A stretch of DNA of 64,000 bases from Microbacterium trichothecenolyticum (GTDB taxonomy: Bacteria; Actinomycetota; Actinomycetes; Actinomycetales; Microbacteriaceae). Made by a program: the position numbers and the translations under genes. A model generated the notes under the pieces. That model saw only the letters and a list, made by a program, of their open reading frames with translations. It was not told where the DNA came from and searched no databases. Below are positions 51,851-58,896 of the stretch, piece by piece (positions within the stretch are counted from its first letter, which is position 1; each line of letters starts with the position of its first letter). The stretch lies in contig NZ_JYJA01000037.1 in assembly GCF_000956465.1 (NCBI RefSeq), positions 245,998 to 309,997 on the forward strand, read 5' to 3'.

Positions 51851-51996
51851 TCTCGACCCTGAACGAGTGGCGGGGCGAGCGGGTGCACGCTCCCCCGCCA
51901 CTACTTGAGGTGCCCATGGGCACTCACTCGGGATCGGCCGGCTGCCGATCGGGAAGCAAGAACTTCAAGAGCAAGAACCCTTCAAAGGACAATCCA

Positions 51997-53316
51997 ATGA
52001 CGCAGTATGTGAAGCAGGCAACCGCCTCCGCGCCGACGAGCGCAGTCTCGACCGAGGACGTCAAGTCGACGGTGACAGCAGTCATCGCTGACGTCCGCGC
52101 GCGCGGCGATCGGGCCGTGCGTGAGTACTCGGAGCGATTCGACAATTGGGCTCCGTCGAGCCTGCGGCTGACCCGCGAGCAGATCGGGGCGTCGATTGCG
52201 CGGGTGCCTGAGCAGACGCTCGCCGACATCGAGACCGTTCAGAACAAGGTCCGACGCTTCGCGCAACTCCAGAAGCAGTCGCTGAACGGCTTTGAGGCTG
52301 AGGTCGAACCCGGTGTGATCCTCGGGCAGAAGAACATCCCGGTCAACGCCGTCGGAGCTTACGTTCCGGGTGGGCGCTACCCGCTCTTGGCATCTGCGCA
52401 CATGACGATTCTCACCGCCAAGGTGGCCGGGGTGAAGCGAGTGGCGGCAGCGACGCCGGCTGCCGGTGGAGTCATCCCGGATGCGTCGATCGCTGCGATG
52501 CACATGGCGGGTGCCGACGAGATCTACCTGATGGGTGGGGTGCAGGCCATTTCCGCGCTCGCGCTCGGTACCGAGACCATCGCCCCCGTCGACATGATCG
52601 TCGGGCCGGGCAACGCCTATGTAGCCGAGGCCAAGCGAGAATTGTTCGGCGAGGTCGGTATCGACCTCTTCGCTGGGCCCACCGAGGTACTCATCATCGC
52701 CGACGAGCACGCCGACCCGTTCCTCATCGCTGTCGACCTGCTGAGCCAGGCGGAGCACGGACCGGACTCGCCGGCGATCCTCGTCACTACCTCGGCTGCA
52801 CTTGCCGAGCAAGTTCTGATCGAGATCGACGAGCAACTCCTCTCGCTGCCCACTCGCGCGATCGCGGGCGCGGCATGGCGCGACCACGGAGAGATCATCG
52901 TGGTGGACGACCTCGATGAGGCATACGAGTTGGGAGACCGTCTCGCAAGCGAGCACGTCCAGATCCTCACCGCTGACCCCCGGGACGCGCTCGGCAAGAT
53001 GACGAACTACGGCGCGCTCTTCCTCGGGGAGAACACGTGCGTCTCGTTCGGGGACAAGGTGATCGGAACCAACCATGTTCTTCCCACCAAGCTCGCCGCC
53101 CGTTACACGGGAGGACTCTGGGTCGGCAAGTTCCTGAAGACGGTCACGTTCCAGGAAGTCACGTCCGCAGCAGCCTCCGCACAGCTGGGAGAGCTCCTCG
53201 GGCGGGCTGCCCGCGCCGAAAACTTCGAGGGCCACGCGCGTTCTGGCGACCTTAGGGCGGCACGGTTGAACGGGGAGCGCCCGGCGTGGGCGCTGACGCC
53301 GGTCCCGGGCAGCTGA
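51997..53316 (+). CDS. HisD-family zinc dehydrogenase (HpsN-like, probably not histidine biosynthesis)
   Basis: 439 residues from the ATG at 51997 (AAAGGA upstream). The histidinol-dehydrogenase fold is complete: GAYVPGGRYPLLASAHMT, NAYVAEAKRELFG, zinc ligands Gln and His in LLSQAEHGPD, the catalytic Glu-His pair in ASEHVQI, Asp in SFGDKVIGTNHVLPT, and a final His in FEGHARSGD. The RYTGGLWVGKFLKT stretch is one I associate with HisD relatives such as sulfopropanediol dehydrogenase HpsN, not with biosynthetic HisD. No his genes are nearby. It should oxidise an alcohol to an acid in two NAD-dependent steps. Confidence 0.88.
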   Translation: MTQYVKQATASAPTSAVSTEDVKSTVTAVIADVRARGDRAVREYSERFDNWAPSSLRLTREQIGASIARVPEQTLADIETVQNKVRRFAQLQKQSLNGFEAEVEPGVILGQKNIPVNAVGAYVPGGRYPLLASAHMTILTAKVAGVKRVAAATPAAGGVIPDASIAAMHMAGADEIYLMGGVQAISALALGTETIAPVDMIVGPGNAYVAEAKRELFGEVGIDLFAGPTEVLIIADEHADPFLIAVDLLSQAEHGPDSPAILVTTSAALAEQVLIEIDEQLLSLPTRAIAGAAWRDHGEIIVVDDLDEAYELGDRLASEHVQILTADPRDALGKMTNYGALFLGENTCVSFGDKVIGTNHVLPTKLAARYTGGLWVGKFLKTVTFQEVTSAAASAQLGELLGRAARAENFEGHARSGDLRAARLNGERPAWALTPVPGS

Positions 53317-53344
53317 AACTCTCGTCCGTTGTGAGGCCGATAAC

Positions 53345-54091
53345 ATGGCGAACGACGCGTCGAGCCGGAGCCATCCGGTAGCGCCACATGGGAGTGCGGC
53401 AGGTTACGCCGCGGGCTGTCGCACGAAGGGTGGGTGCCCTTCGAACGACACGACCGACTACCTCACGTGTGTAGAGGCGGCGACTGCTCGCAGATCCAAC
53501 TATGCGCTCAGTCGGCTCCCGCAGTACCAGGTGATTCCGCGCAACTTCGGGTCGGAGGGCCAACTGCCCTCCGACCTGGAGCTTGACGCCTCGGTCCACG
53601 GCACCCGATGGGGATATCGGCGCGGGTGCAACCAGGACGAGAACTGCCCAAACTGGCGCAGCGGAAAGGTCACCTGCGCCGAAGCGCGATGCCGGTACGT
53701 CGCCAAGTACAACGCCGGCCGTCGGGACGGTAGTGGGACACCCCTCGAGCACGGAACGTCAAACGGCTACCTACTCGGCTGCCGGGATCCGCGTGGATGC
53801 CCCGGCGGCGAAGACGGCACCAGCTGTCGATCGGCCCGTGCGGCGTACCGGGCAGATCGTGCACGCCGAATTGGTATCTCCCCCGCCGAGTTCATCGACT
53901 CGGCTGCTGCGACCACCAGGGTGCGCAACTGGCTGGCAGAAGGACACTCGCTCCGAGTGATCGCGCGTGCAACCGGGTGCGGCTCTACCACCATCAGCGA
54001 TCTCTCCGACCCGCAGCGGTCAGGGCGGCTGCGGGTCTCAGCCTCCACGATGCGCAAGATCATGTCCGCTGATCTGCCCAAGCAGGCGTAG
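53345..54091 (+). CDS. Protein with three Cys/His repeats and a C-terminal HTH-like region
   Basis: 248 residues, unrecognised. It holds three copies of the pattern H-G-[ST]-x2-G-Y-x2-G-C-x5-C-P, then a further Cys 9-11 residues after the second. They start at H15, H85 and H136, with Cys at 25/31/42, 95/101/111 and 146/152/161. Each repeat could bind one metal ion through three Cys and the His. The last about 60 residues contain a helix-turn-helix-like stretch (EGHSLRVIARATGCGSTTISDLSD). Phage and mobile-element proteins with HGTxxGYxxGCRC motifs are known to me, so a DNA-binding role is plausible. The ATG at 53345 has a weak site. Confidence 0.7.
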   Translation: MANDASSRSHPVAPHGSAAGYAAGCRTKGGCPSNDTTDYLTCVEAATARRSNYALSRLPQYQVIPRNFGSEGQLPSDLELDASVHGTRWGYRRGCNQDENCPNWRSGKVTCAEARCRYVAKYNAGRRDGSGTPLEHGTSNGYLLGCRDPRGCPGGEDGTSCRSARAAYRADRARRIGISPAEFIDSAAATTRVRNWLAEGHSLRVIARATGCGSTTISDLSDPQRSGRLRVSASTMRKIMSADLPKQA

Positions 54092-54180
54092 CCCGTGGTC
54101 GAATCAGCCGCCAGCCCGCCTCCGTCCTTCTCCTCCGACTCAGTTAGGAGCGTACCGACTCGCGATCCTCGATCGCGCGC

Positions 54181-54207
54181 CCCCAGCGGTCCCCAGCGGT
54201 CCCCAGC
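54181..54207. repeat. Short tandem repeat of CCCCAGCGGT
   Basis: Two full and one partial copy of a 10-base unit, upstream of the LacI-HTH gene. Read as protein it would be Pro/Ser-rich filler, which is one reason to place the gene start downstream. Confidence 0.7.
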
Positions 54208-54283
54208 TCAGCTGTCGTCTCGAGACGTCCGCGTGCTGATCGGACTCCAACTATGCCGGAGGTCGGATACAGAACACGAGCAC

Positions 54284-54760
54284 ATGAGGCGGCCACTTCC
54301 TACCTCGGAACTGAGCGACCTACTCAACGGCTTCGGATTCGACTCGGCATGGTCAGTTACTGATATTGGGATCCTTGCGTCCGTTGCCACGCACCTGAGC
54401 GAGCTCCATGAGTCCTCACCGTGCCTACCCATGAACCTGGATGCGGCCGCCGAACTGCATGCAACCAGGGAGGCCGTTGCTGCGCAGCTGGCGGCCGTAG
54501 ACCGACTCCTCCACCGGCTGCAGCGTCCAAACCGAGACGATGGGGCAGCCCAGGGATCGCATCGATCCACGATGGATGACGTCGCGAATCGAGCCGGCGT
54601 GTCGGTTCAGACGGTCTCGAACGTGATCTCGGGTGGTGCGCGGGTGCGCGACAGCACCCGTGCGCGGGTCGAAGCTGCGGCCCGCGAACCGGATTATCGG
54701 CCGAACCATGCCGCCCGTGCGCTTCGAACCGGTAATCCCTACACAGGAGACAGACCTTGA
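54284..54760 (+). CDS. Small protein with a C-terminal LacI-type HTH and no sensor domain
   Basis: About 158 residues from the ATG at 54284; a GTG at 54095 would add low-complexity Pro/Ser/Arg sequence. The first 90 residues are helical with a coiled-coil-like stretch (ATREAVAAQLAAVDRLLHRLQ). A LacI helix-turn-helix follows at the end (STMDDVANRAGVSVQTVSNVISGG) with hinge-like RPNHAARALRTGNP. The periplasmic-binding sensor that normally follows is missing. The stop overlaps the next TetR gene start (TGATG). It may be a stand-alone DNA-binding module or a regulator remnant that stayed in frame. Confidence 0.65.
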   Translation: MRRPLPTSELSDLLNGFGFDSAWSVTDIGILASVATHLSELHESSPCLPMNLDAAAELHATREAVAAQLAAVDRLLHRLQRPNRDDGAAQGSHRSTMDDVANRAGVSVQTVSNVISGGARVRDSTRARVEAAAREPDYRPNHAARALRTGNPYTGDRP

Positions 54761-55419
54761 TGCCCGTCGCGCCCGGTAGCGCAACCGGCGCGGGCAGTCA
54801 GACGACTGAGGATCGTATCCTCGTCGCCGCGCTGGATGTGATTAGCGAATGCGGGGTGCATGGGACGACACACCGGCGGATCGCCGCGCAGGCATCGGTT
54901 CATCTCGGCTCAACGACCCGCTACTTCAGCGGACTCTCCGACATCCTCGAGCGGGCGTTCGCGATTCTTGGAGCACGCAGGCATGACGATTACCGCCGAG
55001 CCTTTGCACGCGCCGAGACACCCGCGATGGCGCGCGAATCCGTCGTATCGCTCATCTGCGGACCGTTGCGCGCGCAGCCGAGTGAACTCCGAGCCCTCGC
55101 AGAAATGTGGTCCTACAGCAACTTCAACGAGCAGGTTCGGGCAGTTCGTGATGAGTCAATGCGGGCGTGTCGCGCAGTTCTCGAAGAGCACTTCACGAAG
55201 TCGGCAGCGGGGGCGCTGGTCGCGCTCACCGAGTCGTGGACGATGCACCGCCTGAGCGATCTTGAGGTCGAGCCCGGGTTGGTCGTCACGATCGTGGACG
55301 CACTAGCTGGCCGGTGCGATCCGCCAGGGCATGAGCCGCGGGCGCTTCGTGCGACGGCCGGCCTGAATGGCGCTGGACCCCACCATCAGTTTGATCCGGG
55401 CATAGACCACGATGACTGA
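54760..55419 (+). CDS. TetR-family regulator
   Basis: 219 residues. The ATG at 54760 overlaps the upstream stop, with AGGAG 10 bases before. The N-terminal TetR HTH is clear (EDRILVAALDVISECGVHGTTHRRIAAQASVHLGSTTRYFSGLSDILERAF region, residues about 15-65). The C-terminal ligand/dimer domain is unassigned. The final 30 residues after LAGRCDPPG look non-structured and overlap the start of the next TetR gene by 8 bases. The target is unknown; neighbouring regulators may form one switch with it. Confidence 0.85.
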   Translation: MPVAPGSATGAGSQTTEDRILVAALDVISECGVHGTTHRRIAAQASVHLGSTTRYFSGLSDILERAFAILGARRHDDYRRAFARAETPAMARESVVSLICGPLRAQPSELRALAEMWSYSNFNEQVRAVRDESMRACRAVLEEHFTKSAAGALVALTESWTMHRLSDLEVEPGLVVTIVDALAGRCDPPGHEPRALRATAGLNGAGPHHQFDPGIDHDD

Positions 55420-56029
55420 CGCACGTGGCGGGCGGCGGGGACCTTACGCGAAGAGCCGATTGGCACGAGAGCGAATACTCGCTGCGGCGGCAGAAGTGTT
55501 CTCGCGCAGCGGGCTGAGAAGTGGTTGGCTGCGCGAGGTGGCAATCCTCGCTCAGATGAGCGAGGCGGGCGTGCTCTACCACTATCCATCGAAGGAAGTC
55601 CTGTTGATGGCACTGCTCGAGTGTCGAGATGCTTGGGAAGCTTCGAGGCTCGAAGAGTTGAGATTTCACCCTCGGGCACTGCTCCAGCATGCGACGAACG
55701 TTACGGCAGAGGCGACGGCGACCGGGCAGACAGTCGCCTCGCTGTATCTGGACTTAGCTCCCCAGGCTGCGGCACCCGATCATCCCGCCCACGACCATTT
55801 CCACGGACGCCGAGTACGCATCCATGGCGCGGTCACCGAAGCGTTCCAAGGCCTCGCGCGCGAGGATCAGCTGCGCACCACCGTCGACCCGCCCCTGCTC
55901 GCTAGCCAGCTCCTCGCCCTCCTGGATGGGATCCAGTTGCAGTGGCGTTTCAGTCCGGGAACCGTCGATGTGCGCCGAACGATCGAGTCCTTCATCGAAC
56001 TTCATGTGAAGCCGGCTGATGCTGGTTGA
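55412..56029 (+). CDS. TetR-family regulator
   Basis: 205 residues. The N-terminal HTH has RERILAAAAEVFSRSGLRSGWLREVAILAQMSEAGVLYHYPSKEVLLMALL. The C-terminal domain includes HDHFHGRRVRIHGAVTEAFQG and LLASQLLALLDGIQLQWRF, similar to TetR_C_6-type regulators found near sugar catabolic genes. It is the last of four same-direction regulator genes and overlaps the previous one. Binding sites cannot be deduced from one sequence. Confidence 0.87.
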   Translation: MTDARGGRRGPYAKSRLARERILAAAAEVFSRSGLRSGWLREVAILAQMSEAGVLYHYPSKEVLLMALLECRDAWEASRLEELRFHPRALLQHATNVTAEATATGQTVASLYLDLAPQAAAPDHPAHDHFHGRRVRIHGAVTEAFQGLAREDQLRTTVDPPLLASQLLALLDGIQLQWRFSPGTVDVRRTIESFIELHVKPADAG

Positions 56030-56241
56030 AACGTCCGCGTGGAGATCACGCCGGGAGTAGCCTCAGCGCGGCTCGGCAAGCTACACGAGCCGGCGACTCC
56101 CCGATCTGGCTTGCCGGTTGGTGGGTGACTTGGAGGATGTTGCTGGGCCCCAGCCTTCCCAAGCGAATTCTCTGACGACGCACTCCGGGTCCGGACACGC
56201 GCGCCAGCTCTGAGTTGAAGACGCAACCCGCGACCGCCTAG

Positions 56242-56439
56242 GGGAGCAAAGTCCAGATTGACGTCTCGGCACCGGCTGAGGGCCCGAGGCTTGAGCTCTG
56301 CAACGGGGACGATTGCACGCCTGGCCCAGTCGAGGCGCCGGTCGAGGTCGGATCCACGGCGACACCTGTCTCGACCGGGATATTCGGCCTCGAGGGCGAC
56401 AGCCTGACCCAATGGACCGCCACGGTGTTCGATGCCTAG
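56242..56439 (+). pseudogene. 3' fragment of an unidentified gene
   Basis: 65 codons open after a TAG at 56239, without a start codon, ending in TAG at 56437. The translation is coherent and acidic (KVQIDVSAPAEGPRLELCNG, then SLTQWTATVFDA at the end), unlike the Arg-rich alternatives in other frames. It looks like the C-terminus of an exported or surface protein whose 5' part is missing. Confidence 0.4.
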
Positions 56440-56580
56440 GTGCCGGGATAACCCCTCTCTGACGCGGCCGGCACGATCGCCCAGGAGGGCGTCGTCGACG
56501 TTGAGAGGGGTACGCGTCCTTTCGTGGTGGCAGATCTTGCAGAGTATCTGGAGGTTAGACGGGAGTGGGAGCTGCCGTCG
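56440..56580 (-). pseudogene. 3' fragment of an HNH endonuclease gene
   Basis: The minus-strand translation includes LPSNLQILCKICHHERTR, matching the C-terminal part of HNH nucleases (NLQxLCxxCHxxKT). The upstream HNH half is missing, and the sequence before it (READDSSRSHRRQ) is not nuclease-like. A remnant of a mobile-element gene is the simplest reading. The limits are approximate. Confidence 0.5.
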
Positions 56581-56907
56581 ATGTGACCGAGATGAGTCGT
56601 CGGCTTCCCGCACGGCTGGCAGCGGCCGTTGTCGCGCTCGACGACCCCCTTCGCACCGCTGCCGACGGTCGACGCCCGACTACTTTGTACCGCCGATGGA
56701 GGAGGAAGGAGATGTTCGTGCGGCAGCTGGTAGCGGATGACCGGGTCCTCGACCCGCTCCGAAGATGACTAAATCCATGCGAGCGCGCTGGTTCATTTTT
56801 TGGTCGCGGCAGCTGTCCTGTTACAGCCCAAGCGGCTGCGAGGCTATCCCTCTTGCTGAGGCGCTGCTATGGCAGGGGCGGAGCTTGGCCATGAGGCTCC
56901 CTGGATC

Positions 56908-57231
56908 TCAGAACTCGCCAATCGCTGCTCCGAGGCGGAGGTACAGGTCGGTGACGGCTTCGTTGTTGACCCGGTATCTCACCCACACGCCGCCGCGGGA
57001 TTGACCCTCGCTCATGGGAGGGTCGGCGATGACGAGTCCGGCGGTCTCCAGTTCGACGAGGCGGGGGTGGATGGTGGTGGCGCCGAGCGCGAGAGCGTCG
57101 CAGATCGGCTTCATCGTGGTGTCCGGGTTCGTACGGACGTAGCGCAGGATTGCGGCTTTGACGAGGTTGCCGAGGAGCGCGATGGGTTCTTCGGCGTCTT
57201 CGGAGCCGGCCGGTTGCGCGAGTCGGGGCAT
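56908..57231 (-). CDS. Winged-helix transcription regulator (ArsR/MarR-like)
   Basis: 107 residues from the ATG at 57231. The domain is a single winged helix: PIALLGNLVKAAILRYVRTNPDTTMKPICDALALGATTIHPRLVELETAGLVIADPP, with a wing containing GVWVRYRVNNEAV. No metal-binding Cys are present. Its start faces the first conjugation gene across 54 bases. It may regulate that side or be a leftover of the element's control module. Confidence 0.75.
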   Translation of the reverse strand: MPRLAQPAGSEDAEEPIALLGNLVKAAILRYVRTNPDTTMKPICDALALGATTIHPRLVELETAGLVIADPPMSEGQSRGGVWVRYRVNNEAVTDLYLRLGAAIGEF

Positions 57232-57285
57232 GACGCCATTGTGCCGCGCCGACCAGGTGTCGGTCCAGCAATCCATCCCGTTTAG

Positions 57286-57966
57286 TTGTTGGTCCTGATC
57301 GCGGGGATCGTGGCGATCGTTGTCAGTTCGCTGCTTGCACAGCCCGCACCGGGTCCGACGGGGAACAACACACCCCAGCCGACTGCCTCGACGTCGACGG
57401 CGGAGCCACCGGCGGGTGACGTCGTGGACGCGTCGGTCGTCGATCAAGGTTGGCTTCCGGAGCCGATCACGACGGATCGGGAGGTGTACATTCGCGCCGC
57501 CCTCAAAGCCGCCGCCACCTTCGACACCACGAAGGGCACCCGAGAAGAGTGGCTCGACTACCTCGACACCTGGTTCACCCCCGACACCCGCTACAGGTCG
57601 GAAGCAGACCAACAGACATCTGTCGACGACGCGCAGGTCGAGTTGCGAACAGGAGTCGTGCTGCCTCAGGAGGAGTGGGACTCACTGGCCAGTGAAGACG
57701 GACGTGTGGTCGCAACGACCACGGGTGACGTCGTGTATGTGCCGGTGACAGATGACAGGTCGGGTGACATGTCGATCGGCACGTCGGACGTGACGTTGAC
57801 GTTCACCCGTTCGGACGGCAGCGGCGGGGAGACGTCGTATGAGGAGCAGGTGCGTGTGAGCGTGCAGGTGCTGTGCGGTCCCGGGTCGGTGGCGACTCCG
57901 GATTCCGCGCAGCGGGCGGGCGATTGCAAGGTGGTCCGCTACTTCACGGAGCCGTTGGAGCCCTGA
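57286..57966 (+). CDS. Conjugation-module membrane protein, apparently 5'-truncated
   Basis: 226 residues when started at the TTG at 57286. An in-frame TAG lies immediately upstream (57283-57285), no ribosome-binding site is present, and the protein begins inside its membrane span (LVLIAGIVAIVVSSLLA). The normal cytoplasmic N-terminus thus seems lost. After the span come a Pro/Thr/Ser linker and an extracytoplasmic domain (WLPEPITTDREVYIRAALKAA to VVRYFTEPLEP). In related actinobacterial elements a protein of this kind precedes an M23 peptidase, a small two-span protein and a VirB6-like protein, as here. Confidence 0.65.
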   Translation: MLVLIAGIVAIVVSSLLAQPAPGPTGNNTPQPTASTSTAEPPAGDVVDASVVDQGWLPEPITTDREVYIRAALKAAATFDTTKGTREEWLDYLDTWFTPDTRYRSEADQQTSVDDAQVELRTGVVLPQEEWDSLASEDGRVVATTTGDVVYVPVTDDRSGDMSIGTSDVTLTFTRSDGSGGETSYEEQVRVSVQVLCGPGSVATPDSAQRAGDCKVVRYFTEPLEP

Positions 57967-57967
57967 C

Positions 57968-58579
57968 ATGGGAGCCCCGGTGATCACCGCCGCAGCCCTC
58001 AACTCGAGGACTGGCCGGAAGATCCTGACAGGGGCACTCCTGATCGTCACCCTCGTCGCCGCACTCGTGCTGACCCCGTTGCTGGTGATCCCGTTCGCCG
58101 TCGCGGGCAGCGCAGCCGGCTCGGTGCCGACGAAGGTTGAGGCCGTCCCGGTCGCGAGCGGCGAGTGGGCGTTCCCGCTGGCCGGCTTCTATTCGAAGGG
58201 ACGTGGTTTCGGCTACAACCCGGTGCACGGCTGCGGCTACTGCTCCACCAACCACCAGGGCTACGACATGGCCCAAGGCTGCGGCGCCACCATCTACGCC
58301 GCGGGTCCCGGCCGGGTGATCACCGCCGGGTCGTGGCAGGGCTACGGCAACACGGTCCGCATCGATCACGGGGATGCGCTAGTCACGCTCTACGGGCACA
58401 TGCAATGGGGATCACTACGCGTCTCCGTCGGCGACCAGGTCACCTCGGGGACACCGCTGGGGGCGGAGGGCAACACCGGCAAGTCGTTCGGGTGCCATCT
58501 GCATTTCGAAGTTCAGAAGTCCGGAACTCCGGTAGCTCCGGAGCCGTTCATGGCCAGCCAAGGCCTGCAACTGAAATAG
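57968..58579 (+). CDS. M23-family peptidase of the conjugation module
   Basis: 203 residues. An N-terminal membrane anchor (LTGALLIVTLVAALVLTPLLVI) is followed by the LytM/M23 domain with zinc ligands in NHQGYDMAQG (HxxxD) and CHLHFEVQ (HxH), and GRVITAGSWQGYGNTVRIDHG between. Such enzymes cut peptidoglycan cross-links outside the membrane so that the transfer channel can pass the wall. The ATG starts 1 base after the previous stop. The position before the pilin-like and VirB6-like genes matches known element order. Confidence 0.9.
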   Translation: MGAPVITAAALNSRTGRKILTGALLIVTLVAALVLTPLLVIPFAVAGSAAGSVPTKVEAVPVASGEWAFPLAGFYSKGRGFGYNPVHGCGYCSTNHQGYDMAQGCGATIYAAGPGRVITAGSWQGYGNTVRIDHGDALVTLYGHMQWGSLRVSVGDQVTSGTPLGAEGNTGKSFGCHLHFEVQKSGTPVAPEPFMASQGLQLK

Positions 58580-58599
58580 CAACCAGCAAGGAGCAGCCC

Positions 58600-58896
58600 A
58601 TGCGCACGCACATCGTTCCGGGTGATGTCGACGTTCCAGACATCCAACCGGACTTCTCCGCCCCATTCTTCCAAGGCTTCCAAGTCGTCGCGTCCTACAT
58701 CCTCGCCGGCGCAATGCTCGTGGTGCTCGTCATGTTGATCATCGCCGGCGCCGCGCTGGCATTCCGGGGTCTTGCGAACGATCGGGTGCGGACCTGGGCC
58801 GGCGAGAACATCCTGTGGATCTTCATCGCCGCCGCCGTGCTCGGTGCCGCATCCGGCCTGTTCGCCTGGTTCGTGAACTTCGACTTCGGCTTCTGA
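58600..58896 (+). CDS. Small two-span conjugation protein (DUF6112-like, VirB2/TrbC position)
   Basis: 98 residues. The ATG at 58600 follows AAGGAG by 6 bases. After a charged N-terminus there are two hydrophobic spans (SYILAGAMLVVLVMLIIAGAALAF and ILWIFIAAAVLGAASGLFAWFVNF), joined by a short basic loop. Its size and topology resemble VirB2/TrbC pilin subunits. I recall the family as DUF6112, always next to the VirB6-like gene. Pilin function is inference. Its stop overlaps the following start. Confidence 0.75.
   Translation: MRTHIVPGDVDVPDIQPDFSAPFFQGFQVVASYILAGAMLVVLVMLIIAGAALAFRGLANDRVRTWAGENILWIFIAAAVLGAASGLFAWFVNFDFGF

Larger units (their letters stand above)
56030..56907. other. Region of gene fragments, no intact gene
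   Basis: This 878-bp stretch separates the regulator row from the winged-helix gene. It holds at least two coherent protein fragments (listed separately) and a plus-strand stretch near 56565-56768 containing TTLYRRWRRKEMFV, which resembles a TetR recognition helix without its flanks. It looks like recombination debris at the edge of a mobile element. Confidence 0.6.

Noticed and set aside
54095..54283. Longer start for the LacI-HTH protein
   Set aside because: The added residues are Pro/Ser/Arg filler containing a DNA-level tandem repeat. A start at the ATG 54284 is simpler, though not proven.
56565..56768. Small TetR-like gene
   Set aside because: Only one short motif (TTLYRRWRRKE) is TetR-like, there is no room for the rest of the domain, and no start signal is seen.
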